A stretch of 37,892 bases of DNA, taken from positions 1 through 37,892 of the forward strand of contig SVUD01000016.1 of NCBI GenBank assembly GCA_015063445.1, in the 5' to 3' direction. This DNA comes from Oscillospiraceae bacterium (GTDB lineage Bacteria; Bacillota_A; Clostridia; Oscillospirales; CAG-272). Made by a program: the position numbers and the translations under genes. The notes under the pieces were generated by a model that was given only the letters and a program-made list of their open reading frames with translations, was not told the origin of the DNA and ran no database searches. Below, piece by piece: positions 15,332 to 22,859 of this stretch (positions are counted from its first letter, which is position 1; each line of letters starts with the position of its first letter).

Positions 15332-15766
15332 TCAGATAAGTCCTCTTTTTTTCATGTTGTAATTGCTTCTCGGGTTGATAAGATTACGCCAGTTAAGGCT
15401 TCCGTTATCAAGGGCAATTACAAGCGCCTCCGCCGTAGCGATGTTGGTAGCGAGGGGAATATTGTGAACGTCGCAAAGCCTGAGCAGCGCGTTTTCATAG
15501 TCGTGAATTTCCTTTGCGGGATCGGTGCTTCTGAAATATAGCACGATGTCTATCTCGTTAAAGGAAATGCGGGACGAGATCTGCTCCATACCTCCGTCGC
15601 TTCCCATAAGAAAGGATTCTATTTCGAGTCCCGTCGCTTCGGTGATATAGTTTGCGGTTGAATAGGTAGCGCAAAGGTGGTGTCTTGAAAGAATTCCGCA
15701 ATACGCCGTGCAGAATTGTGCCATAAGCTCTTTTTTGTTATCGTCCGCAATTATTGCAATATCCAT
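15332..15766 (-). CDS. Methylglyoxal synthase-like protein with altered phosphate-binding loops
   Basis: A protein of 144 residues with the MGS fold order: N-terminal strand, a phosphate-loop region, the NEIDIVLYF strand with Asp73 (equivalent to the catalytic Asp71 of the E. coli enzyme), His88-Asp89, and the signature CDVHNIPLATNIATAE. MGS makes methylglyoxal from dihydroxyacetone phosphate. Several usual positions differ. The AHD motif is ADD (Asp8 where His is expected), ATGTTG is replaced by ATYSTAN (33-39), and GGDQQ by GGMEQ (58-62). It may have lower or changed activity; this is inference. AGGAGG lies 6 bases before the ATG, and a perfect promoter lies 55 bases upstream. It is the first gene of the run toward holA. 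Confidence 0.8.
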   Translation of the reverse strand: MDIAIIADDNKKELMAQFCTAYCGILSRHHLCATYSTANYITEATGLEIESFLMGSDGGMEQISSRISFNEIDIVLYFRSTDPAKEIHDYENALLRLCDVHNIPLATNIATAEALVIALDNGSLNWRNLINPRSNYNMKKRGLI

Positions 15767-15820
15767 ACAAACCTCCTAAGCCTTGAATTGTGATTGCCGT
15801 GATAAATAAACATTAGAGAA

Positions 15821-15849
15821 ATTATATCACTAAAAAGAGATTTTGTCAA
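15821..15849 (-). promoter_or_regulatory. Perfect consensus promoter of the mgsA-like operon
   Basis: On the minus strand TTGACA (15844-15849), a 17-base spacer and TATAAT (15821-15826). Both boxes match the consensus completely, so strong constitutive expression is likely. Confidence 0.8.
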
Positions 15850-15953
15850 TCTTTATCGCCGTATTTTTTGCTTATAAATTTGTTTTTTTTCGTTCTTTAG
15901 GTAATATTACATAAATATAGGCGCAAAAATATATAAAAAATTACAAAATGGAC

Positions 15954-15982
15954 TTGAAAAAGCGGCACGGATAATATATAAT
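15954..15982 (+). promoter_or_regulatory. Promoter of pfkA
   Basis: TTGAAA (15954-15959), a 17-base spacer and TATAAT (15977-15982), 53 bases before the pfkA start. It diverges from the mgsA-like promoter. Confidence 0.75.
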
Positions 15983-16035
15983 AGTAGAGATAACAAATTA
16001 AAAAGAGAGCGAAAAGCTCTTATTAGGAGATATAA

Positions 16036-17100
16036 ATGAAAAAGTTTAAGAAGATCGGAGTGCTTACCTCGGGCGGAGATGCTCCGGGTATGAATGCGGC
16101 TATCAGAGCCGTGGTCAGAACTGCTATCGCAAACGGCGTTGAGGTCGTTGGTATAATGCGCGGATATTCGGGACTCATCGACGAGGACGTAAAGCCTCTC
16201 GCTATCCGTGACGTTTCAAATATTATTAATAAGGGCGGTACGATGCTCTATACGGACAGATGCCCCGAAATGCTTACCGAGGAGGGAAAGCAGCAGGCTA
16301 TCGCAACCTGTAAAAAGCTCGGCATTGAAGGACTTGTAACTATCGGAGGCGACGGAACCTTCCGTGGCGCTACCGAGCTTTCCATCCGCGGAATTCCTTG
16401 CGTAGGTATTCCCGGAACTATCGATAACGACGTATCCTCGACCGATAATACCATAGGCTACGATACGGCTATGAATACCGTAATCGAGCTTGTTGATAAG
16501 CTTCGTGACACCTGCGAATCTCACGCGAGATGTAACGTCGTTGAGGTTATGGGACGTGATGCGGGAGATATTGCGCTTAACACGGCTATCGCCTCGGGCG
16601 CAACCGCCGTGGCAATTCCCGAGTTTGATTTTGACGAGGAGCTTCTCTTTGAGAAGATAGCAACCTCGAGAAAGCTCGGCAAGAGAAACTTCATCGTAAT
16701 AATTTCCGAGGGACTCGGTCCCGACTATGCGCCCACCCTCGCAACTAAGATACAGGCAAAGACGGGCGTGGAGACGAAGTTCGCAAGATTTGCTCATATC
16801 GTAAGAGGCGGTAACCCCACCCTTAAGGATAGACTTCTCGCAACCGAAATGGGCTCGTATGCCGTTGATAAGCTCCTCGAGGGCAAGTCGAATATCGTTA
16901 TCTGCGAGAAAAACGGCGATATAGTTGAGGGCGATATAGGATACGCTCTTAAGCTTGACAGAATGTATAAGGGCAAGCTTGCCGAGGGCGACCTTGATAA
17001 TTACTCTAAGGAAACTATCGACGCTATGCAGGCTGAGTGCGAGGAAAGACGCAAGACTATGGAGCGTCTTTACAGCGTGCAGAAGAAGGTCAATCTGTAA
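16036..17100 (+). CDS. pfkA: ATP-dependent 6-phosphofructokinase
   Basis: A cytoplasmic glycolytic enzyme of 354 residues that converts fructose 6-phosphate to fructose 1,6-bisphosphate. The N-terminus has GVLTSGGDAPGMNAAIR. The nucleotide motif is GGDGTFRGA, with Gly rather than Asp after GGD, and the substrate motif PGTIDND has Gly where PPi-dependent enzymes carry Lys; both point to ATP as donor. MGRDAGDIAL and the late segment HIVRGGNPTLKDRLLA complete the active and effector sites. It is somewhat longer than the 320-residue E. coli enzyme because of a C-terminal helix. AGGAGA lies 6 bases before the ATG. It is monocistronic, with its own promoter and a two-way terminator shared with the lysR-type gene. 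Confidence 0.96.
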   Translation: MKKFKKIGVLTSGGDAPGMNAAIRAVVRTAIANGVEVVGIMRGYSGLIDEDVKPLAIRDVSNIINKGGTMLYTDRCPEMLTEEGKQQAIATCKKLGIEGLVTIGGDGTFRGATELSIRGIPCVGIPGTIDNDVSSTDNTIGYDTAMNTVIELVDKLRDTCESHARCNVVEVMGRDAGDIALNTAIASGATAVAIPEFDFDEELLFEKIATSRKLGKRNFIVIISEGLGPDYAPTLATKIQAKTGVETKFARFAHIVRGGNPTLKDRLLATEMGSYAVDKLLEGKSNIVICEKNGDIVEGDIGYALKLDRMYKGKLAEGDLDNYSKETIDAMQAECEERRKTMERLYSVQKKVNL

Positions 17101-17173
17101 TTTTTTGACACGGATATCGGCTTTATAATAAGTTGACGGAAAGCGAGCAACGCTTTTACGGTATAAAAACTAA

Positions 17174-17225
17174 TAAAAAAAGGTGAAGAGCCGCCAAATC
17201 TCACGGTGGCTCTTCACCTTTTTTA
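17174..17225. terminator. Two-way terminator between pfkA and the LysR gene
   Basis: The arms AAAAAGGTGAAGAGCC and GGCTCTTCACCTTTTT are nearly perfect, with an A-run on one side and a T-run on the other. It overlaps the last three bases of the lysR-type gene. Confidence 0.9.
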
Positions 17226-18179
17226 TTTGAAGGGCTGAAGCTTTCTCGCAACCTCTAAAAAGCTTTTTGCCGCAGGGGATAAATTTGCGCTTTTAGATGT
17301 GATAATGTAAAGAGTTCTTTGCAAATAATCGGATTTAGGAACAAAATAGAGAATATTTTTATCATCAAAGTCGACAGTGCTTACGTGAAAATCCGTGGTA
17401 ATTATAGCGCCGATCTTTTGCTTCATAAGGCGGTTGTGCATACCGACCTGTCTTGCGTTTTCAACCGTATAATTTGCGGTGGCGTAGGAGCCGAATATCT
17501 GATTCATCTTATAACGTGTGTTTGAAAATTCTGCATATTCAAAGAATTTTATGCCGTCAAAGACGGAAAGGTCGGCTATCTTGTCCGAGTCTTGAATATC
17601 CCACGAAAGTATCTTATCTCTTGACACGGATAGGTGGGCAATCTCTTTTGCGCCGGGTAGGTCACGGTGCATAGCAACCACCATATTTTCGGAGAGCAGG
17701 GGAACGCCAACGCATTCCTGAGGGTTAAAATCATAGCTTATCATCATATCGAGAGCGTGAATTCTCATTTTCTCGCTCAGGTTTTTAATATGTCCGATAC
17801 TTCCCATATCAAGACGAACCTTAACGCTTGGGAAAAGCTTGTTGAATTCTCCGCATATTTTTGCCAAGATCTCGGTTGCGCTATACGAATATGCGCCTAC
17901 GGACACCATACCGTACGAGGAGTCGTAGAGCGTTTTTATCCTCGTTCGCATAAGATTTTCGCTTTTTTCCTTTTCCTCGAGGTATTCAACGTATATTCTG
18001 CCCTCGGGGGTAAGGGATATCGGCATAACGCTCCTGTCGAAAATGGCAAAGCCGAGATTCTTCTCGTGCCTCGCTATTGCCGCGCTGAGCGCGGGCTGAG
18101 ATATAAAAAGCTCCTTTGCCGCGGCGGAAAAGCTGCCGAGCGTGTAAACCGAATAGGAATATTTCTCTAAAAGCTCCAT
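17223..18179 (-). CDS. LysR-family transcriptional regulator
   Basis: A protein of 318 residues. The N-terminal winged helix-turn-helix (about residues 1-60) has the family pattern GSFSAAAKELFISQPALSAA followed by HEKNLGFAIFDR and LTPEG. The C-terminal part (about 88-310) is a periplasmic-binding-protein-like effector domain. The ligand is unknown. GGAGTT lies 5 bases before the ATG. The gene is divergent from a 45-residue peptide gene, and the space between them holds a palindromic two-way promoter and further inverted repeats (ATGTTATAAT at 18257 with ATTATAACAT at 18290), typical of LysR autoregulation. It probably controls itself and the peptide gene, perhaps also the large hydrolase gene beyond. 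Confidence 0.93.
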   Translation of the reverse strand: MELLEKYSYSVYTLGSFSAAAKELFISQPALSAAIARHEKNLGFAIFDRSVMPISLTPEGRIYVEYLEEKEKSENLMRTRIKTLYDSSYGMVSVGAYSYSATEILAKICGEFNKLFPSVKVRLDMGSIGHIKNLSEKMRIHALDMMISYDFNPQECVGVPLLSENMVVAMHRDLPGAKEIAHLSVSRDKILSWDIQDSDKIADLSVFDGIKFFEYAEFSNTRYKMNQIFGSYATANYTVENARQVGMHNRLMKQKIGAIITTDFHVSTVDFDDKNILYFVPKSDYLQRTLYIITSKSANLSPAAKSFLEVARKLQPFK

Positions 18180-18256
18180 AATTTAACTCCAAAAATTGAC
18201 TTATATTTTGTTTTGTTACTGTTATTTATAAAAAATTCTGTAAACATATAACTAAA

Positions 18257-18318
18257 ATGTTATAATTTATATTATACTATTGATAATTGATTATAACATA
18301 TTTTTGTGATATAATCAA
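18257..18318. promoter_or_regulatory. Palindromic divergent promoter with a candidate LysR operator
   Basis: Plus strand: TTGATT (18287-18292), 17 bases, TATAAT (18310-18315). Minus strand: TTGATT (18313-18318), 17 bases, TATAAT (18290-18295). Each -10 box overlaps the -35 box of the other promoter, so the two compete face to face. The segment is an imperfect palindrome with arms TTGATTATA and TATAATCAA. An extra inverted repeat, ATGTTATAAT/ATTATAACAT (18257-18266 and 18290-18299), overlaps the lysR-side -10 box and is a candidate operator. Confidence 0.7.
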
Positions 18319-18346
18319 GACAAGAAAAACATTTTAGGAGGGAAAA

Positions 18347-18484
18347 ATGAAAAAATATTCTAACCCCGAGCTTGAGATTGTAGAAGTTAAGGCTTCGGAT
18401 ATTATTGTTACCTCTCCGGGAACCGAAACTCCTTGGTACGAGGAAAGCGACGGAATATGGGAAATGGGAACGGGCATAAATTAA
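18347..18484 (+). CDS. 45-residue peptide, possible secreted or modified peptide precursor
   Basis: A short gene supported by a strong AGGAGGG 5-6 bases before its ATG and a promoter just upstream. The product begins MKKYSNPELEIVEVKASDII and continues with VTSPGTETPWYEES, ending in an acidic, Gly-rich tail with two Trp and no Cys. The charged start and the IIVTS segment followed by a Pro/Gly/Thr-rich core resemble many short clostridial peptides of unknown function, some listed as candidate ribosomally made modified peptides; this is weak inference. No modifying enzyme or exporter is in the window. The gene is divergent from the LysR gene and 172 bases before the large SGNH hydrolase gene, with no clear terminator between. 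Confidence 0.65.
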   Translation: MKKYSNPELEIVEVKASDIIVTSPGTETPWYEESDGIWEMGTGIN

Positions 18485-18492
18485 CGAGTGAA

Positions 18493-18600
18493 TTTATGAG
18501 GTGAATTGCAACGCTGTTGCATGAATAGACGTTGTGTCATGAATTGCGGTCAACCGCATGAATTGCCCCGCGAACATAAATTAGTGGGCTTTTAAGGGAC
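18493..18600. repeat. Array of short palindromes with ATGAATT linkers, copy C
   Basis: The small hairpins GCAAC-GCT-GTTGC and GCGGT-CA-ACCGC, with a further partly paired unit, are separated by linkers of the form ATGAATT(G). Stems differ while linkers are kept. It lies in the transcript between the peptide gene and the SGNH gene. There is no T-run, so it is not a terminator. No protein is supported here. Confidence 0.55.
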
Positions 18601-18655
18601 GGAAAATTTATCGCTAAAACAAAAACGCAATACAAAAACCGAAAGGAAAGAAAAA

Positions 18656-21600
18656 ATGAAAAAGAAAATTCTGTTTCTTCTCTTGTCGCTCGTGATGGTA
18701 TTCACTGCGGCTGCAGCCGTATCCTATGCGGCAGAGAACACAAGCGGCACGGCTGCGCCCTCGCGCAATACAGAGACCGTGCTTGAGGACGGCTCCGTAA
18801 AGACTGTTTACGGAACGATACCTGCTGATAAAACGGACGCTACGGCATACCCCGTCATCATATTTATGGACGGTGTGTTCAAGGGCGCCGAAAGCACGTT
18901 TGCCTCAAAGGTAGACGGCAACAATGCGGGAGCGTTCCAGGTTGCTAAAACTCTTATGGACAACGATTCCGAGAGAAACAACAAGGTACAGCTTTATTTA
19001 AGAAACGATATTACCATCAACGCAAGAAACAGCAACACCGGTCAAATGAGCGGAACTCTTACCGTTGACCTTAACGGCTATACGGCAAACTGCGGCGGTT
19101 ATATGATGTATAACGCCGAGGGAAAGAAATACAGCGAGATATATCCGCTTCACGTAATAACAAAGAACGGAAATATTACCACGAAGGCTCCTCTTCTCAA
19201 CTGCACGGCGTACGGCTCGGCATACGGAGATCTTACGACTCCCATAAAAACCATGACGTTTGATTTCGAGAACGTGAAGATAACACGTTCGGGCGGTACT
19301 CTTGATTTCCTCGGAAAATATGCGGAAAGCACGAGTATAACCACGGGTAAAAAGACCGACGTTCCCGTAAACTTCAGAAACTGCGAGTTCGACCTTACGG
19401 GTCTGCCCGCGGGTGTGACCATATTCAATGCGCTCGACCCCGATATCACTCAGTGCCATAACGTGCTTAAGGTGACTGTTGAGGGCTGCGTATTCAAGAT
19501 GAACGACGCAAACGCTTTCGATTGGTATAATCTTACCGAGGGCAACGGCTCGTTCGTTAAGTTCGTTCCCGATAAGAACGGCAACTATCCTATCGTAATT
19601 CTTCCTAAGGACGCTCCCGCTCCCGAGGCTAAGCTCCCCGTTGAAAACGGCGAGATGCTTATGGTTAAATCGGACGAGACCGAGGACTCCAAGATATACA
19701 AAATAGGCGTTTATTCACCCTCGGATTTTGGCTTCAAGCTTAAGACGAGCATAACGCTTGACACTAACGTAATTCTCAATATCTACGCCTCCGAAAAGGC
19801 TCTTGTTTCCTTTGAGGTGGGCGGCGAAAGTTATACCGACCTTTCGGCTCTTAAGAGCGTTGAGGTAGGCGGTGAAAAATATTATCACGTCAGCGTGCCT
19901 CTTGCGGCTGCCGAAATGGCTGCCGAGATAAGCTTCAAGGCAAACCTTAACAGCGAGAGCGTTTCCGAGAGCTTCACCTATACTCTCAGCGTTCCGAAGT
20001 ACGCAAAGAAGCTCCTTGCCGATGACGGAGTCAGCGCAAACACCAAGGTTCTTGTCGGCGATATCCTCGCTTACGCTCGCGCGGCATACGAATACTTTGA
20101 GGGCGATGCGGAGGGAATTCTCAACATAGACGAGGTTCTCGATAAGGATTACTTTGAGATAAGCAAGTACGAGGGAGAGGGAAAAGAGCCCGAGCTTTGT
20201 CCCGATATAGACGAGGCGACCTTCGTTCTCGGTGAGAACCCCTCGATGAGATTCTATCTTCCCTACGGGGAGGACCCCGCAAGCTACGAGTTCTTCGTAA
20301 ACGGCAAGAAGATAAATACTGTATACGACGCTGAGAATAACTTCATTTCAACAGACGTATACGCATACGAGCTTCGTGATACGGTAAGCTACACCTATAA
20401 GGGTGAGGCTAAGGGCAGCTACTGCGTTGAAAACTATCTTTACTTCGCAAGCGTTACCGCAAACGATGAAAAGCTCGTAACCCTCTTTGAAAGATTTATA
20501 AAGTATCTTGAAAGCGCAAAGGTATACAGACTCGAGTTTCTCGGCGATACCTCGGTCGCTCACGTACATAAGTATTTTGAGCGCAGCTTCGAGATAAGCG
20601 CCGAGACACCTGCCTACGACGAGAGCGTCTGCGCCTGCGGAGATAATAAGATAACGCAGCACACGGGAATTGAATTCGGTGACGAAAGAGTCAGCGTTTA
20701 CTTCCTCGGAAACAGCTATACCAACTATAACGATATGTCCGGAACGTTCGGTCAGATAGCGTCCTCAATGGGTATTGACGTTGAGGTCACCAAGAGAACC
20801 AAGGGCGGCTGGCATCTTTGGAAATACGCAAACAAGAACGATACGGGCGGAGAGCTCTTCTATCAGGATCTCGAGGCTTACGACTTTGACTACGCATTCC
20901 TTCAGGACGGAAGCACGCAGACTCTTGCGGCAATAGCGGAGTTCTACGACGGCGTTCGTCTTGTCGGCGAGCTTCTTGAAAATGACGGCGCTGAAATTCT
21001 TCTCTATCAGACGTGGGGAAGAAAAGAGGGTCACGCGGTTCTTGAAACCTATAACCACACCCCCGAAAGCATGGCTCGTTTCGTAGCCGCCGCTTACGAG
21101 GCGATAGCTGCCGAGACGGGATATACTCTTTCTCCCGTAGGTTCGGCATTCTTCGACGTTTATACAAATCACCCCGAGATCGAGCTTTACGATCCCGACC
21201 TTACTCACCCCTCGCCTACGGGAAGCTATCTCGTAGCGCTCTGTCACTACGCAACCCTCTTCGGACGTTCTCCGATAGGCGTTAAGTACACGGCGGGACT
21301 CGATGCCGAAACGGCTCTTATCCTTCAGACCGCGGCTTATAACGCAATATACGGAGAGTCGATAGTAACCGACGAATACAAGACCTCCTCCGAGGGAATT
21401 CACGTCGCAAAGGCTGAAAATAACCTTTACGAGCTTCCCGAGGGCGCGGAGCTTATCTCAGCGGGAATAACGGGAGATAACGGCTCTTGCGCATCATCCG
21501 TTACCGTTGCAAAGGATGCTGCTCTTACCGAGGAGCAGAAGGCAGACCTCTCGAATATTGCGTACGGTGTGTCTATTATAGGTAACAAAAATATGGTAAC

Positions 21601-22768
21601 CTCTCTCGCGAGAGCCGCGGACGGCGCTTGGGGCTCGAGCAGAGTATCCTTTGACTTTGACGAAAATTATTACGACGTAACGGGCAGAGTTGATATGCAC
21701 GAGCCCTATAAGGCGCTTATCACCTACAACTTCGGCGGAATAGTAAACATTCAGGCTATCGGCTATATGTCGGGAAATATGGACGGCTTTGCTCAGACGC
21801 AGGATATTTATATCTCGAACGACGGTATTAGCTGGAGCGTTGTAAAGAGCGCATCCTACGATGCTGTGCTTCTCAAGAAGGACGGCGGCTCGCTCCACAG
21901 CCTTGACATGCTTCCGCAGGATAAAAACGGAGCTACCTCCGGTGTTTGCGCGGCGTTTGACGTTAACAGCGCGGAGGGCGGAGTTTATGCGAAATATATA
22001 CGCTTCGCAATCAAGGAGGGCGTTGTAGTTTCGAATAAGCAGTACGATATAAACACCCTTGAAATTGCTGTATGGGGCAAGGCTGCAAACGGTAACCTTG
22101 CGGCTCTTCCCGAGGATTCCGTGCTTCTTTCGAAGGGGCTTACCGCTTCGGAGGAGTTCAGCGCAACCGCTGAGGATTCAACTCTCGCAGAGCTTACCGC
22201 GGAGCAGAAGGCGGATATTGCCGATATGTCTAAATACGGTATGACTCTTATCGGCGCAAAAACGCTTGAAAGAAGCATTAAGTACGGCTGCGACGGCGTA
22301 TGGAGCGGAAACAACAGGCTTTCCGCGGTGTTCTACGACGATGAAACAACACCTGTAAGATACGATATTTCCGGTAACGAGACCGCAGACGGAAAATACG
22401 AATGCCTTATCACCTATAATTTCGGAAAGAAGGTAACTCTTGACGCTATCGGCTATATGTCGGGCGATTTGAACGGCTTTGCGCAGAATCAGGAGATATG
22501 GGTGTCGAATGACGGTGTGAATTGGACAAAGCTTAGTATCGCAGGCTTTAACAGAGCGGGCGGCGACACAATAGCAAGCGTATCAAACAAGCCCATAGAC
22601 AGCAAAGAGGATGGCGGTATTGGTAAGGCATCCGCTCAGTGCGTAATGTTCGATATGGGCGGAGTTAAGGCTCAGTACGTAAGAGTCGCTATCATCGACG
22701 GAATGGCGGAGAAGTACGCAAAAGACCTTAACACCTACGAGCTTGCGGTTTACGGAAAGAAATCTTAA
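18656..22768 (+). CDS. Secreted SGNH/GDSL-type hydrolase with tandem discoidin-like domains
   Basis: A protein of 1370 residues. A signal peptide (residues 1-25, ending in SYAAE) implies export. Residues about 50-310 look like a beta-helix-type region. A middle region (about 450-640) contains VLVGDILAYARAAYEYFEGD, a pattern common in clostridial surface proteins. An SGNH hydrolase domain of the DUF4886 kind follows (about 675-920): block I is GNSYT with Ser687 as likely nucleophile, and block V is DLTHP with Asp848 and His851. Two discoidin-like (F5/8 type C) domains end the protein (about 925-1145 and 1155-1370), each with a YMSG-NGFAQ-type segment and a SNDG turn. It probably removes acyl groups from glycans outside the cell; the substrate is unknown. 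No LPXTG or SLH anchor is seen. AAAGGAAAG precedes the ATG. Confidence 0.87.
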   Translation: MKKKILFLLLSLVMVFTAAAAVSYAAENTSGTAAPSRNTETVLEDGSVKTVYGTIPADKTDATAYPVIIFMDGVFKGAESTFASKVDGNNAGAFQVAKTLMDNDSERNNKVQLYLRNDITINARNSNTGQMSGTLTVDLNGYTANCGGYMMYNAEGKKYSEIYPLHVITKNGNITTKAPLLNCTAYGSAYGDLTTPIKTMTFDFENVKITRSGGTLDFLGKYAESTSITTGKKTDVPVNFRNCEFDLTGLPAGVTIFNALDPDITQCHNVLKVTVEGCVFKMNDANAFDWYNLTEGNGSFVKFVPDKNGNYPIVILPKDAPAPEAKLPVENGEMLMVKSDETEDSKIYKIGVYSPSDFGFKLKTSITLDTNVILNIYASEKALVSFEVGGESYTDLSALKSVEVGGEKYYHVSVPLAAAEMAAEISFKANLNSESVSESFTYTLSVPKYAKKLLADDGVSANTKVLVGDILAYARAAYEYFEGDAEGILNIDEVLDKDYFEISKYEGEGKEPELCPDIDEATFVLGENPSMRFYLPYGEDPASYEFFVNGKKINTVYDAENNFISTDVYAYELRDTVSYTYKGEAKGSYCVENYLYFASVTANDEKLVTLFERFIKYLESAKVYRLEFLGDTSVAHVHKYFERSFEISAETPAYDESVCACGDNKITQHTGIEFGDERVSVYFLGNSYTNYNDMSGTFGQIASSMGIDVEVTKRTKGGWHLWKYANKNDTGGELFYQDLEAYDFDYAFLQDGSTQTLAAIAEFYDGVRLVGELLENDGAEILLYQTWGRKEGHAVLETYNHTPESMARFVAAAYEAIAAETGYTLSPVGSAFFDVYTNHPEIELYDPDLTHPSPTGSYLVALCHYATLFGRSPIGVKYTAGLDAETALILQTAAYNAIYGESIVTDEYKTSSEGIHVAKAENNLYELPEGAELISAGITGDNGSCASSVTVAKDAALTEEQKADLSNIAYGVSIIGNKNMVTSLARAADGAWGSSRVSFDFDENYYDVTGRVDMHEPYKALITYNFGGIVNIQAIGYMSGNMDGFAQTQDIYISNDGISWSVVKSASYDAVLLKKDGGSLHSLDMLPQDKNGATSGVCAAFDVNSAEGGVYAKYIRFAIKEGVVVSNKQYDINTLEIAVWGKAANGNLAALPEDSVLLSKGLTASEEFSATAEDSTLAELTAEQKADIADMSKYGMTLIGAKTLERSIKYGCDGVWSGNNRLSAVFYDDETTPVRYDISGNETADGKYECLITYNFGKKVTLDAIGYMSGDLNGFAQNQEIWVSNDGVNWTKLSIAGFNRAGGDTIASVSNKPIDSKEDGGIGKASAQCVMFDMGGVKAQYVRVAIIDGMAEKYAKDLNTYELAVYGKKS

Positions 22769-22811
22769 AGCGCTAAAGCGATTGATAAAATCTTAAAAAG
22801 CAAATAAAAAG

Positions 22812-22845
22812 CCGAGCCGCGCCAGAATCAAAGGGCGCGGCTCGG
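22812..22845. other. Strong GC-rich hairpin just before the M20 gene
   Basis: A perfect 12-base stem (CCGAGCCGCGCC with GGCGCGGCTCGG) with a 10-base loop, ending 14 bases before the next start codon. On the plus strand no T-run follows, so it is not a classical terminator there; on the minus strand a T-run follows. It may shield the transcript end or affect initiation. Confidence 0.65.
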
Positions 22846-22859
22846 TACGAAGGCAAAAA

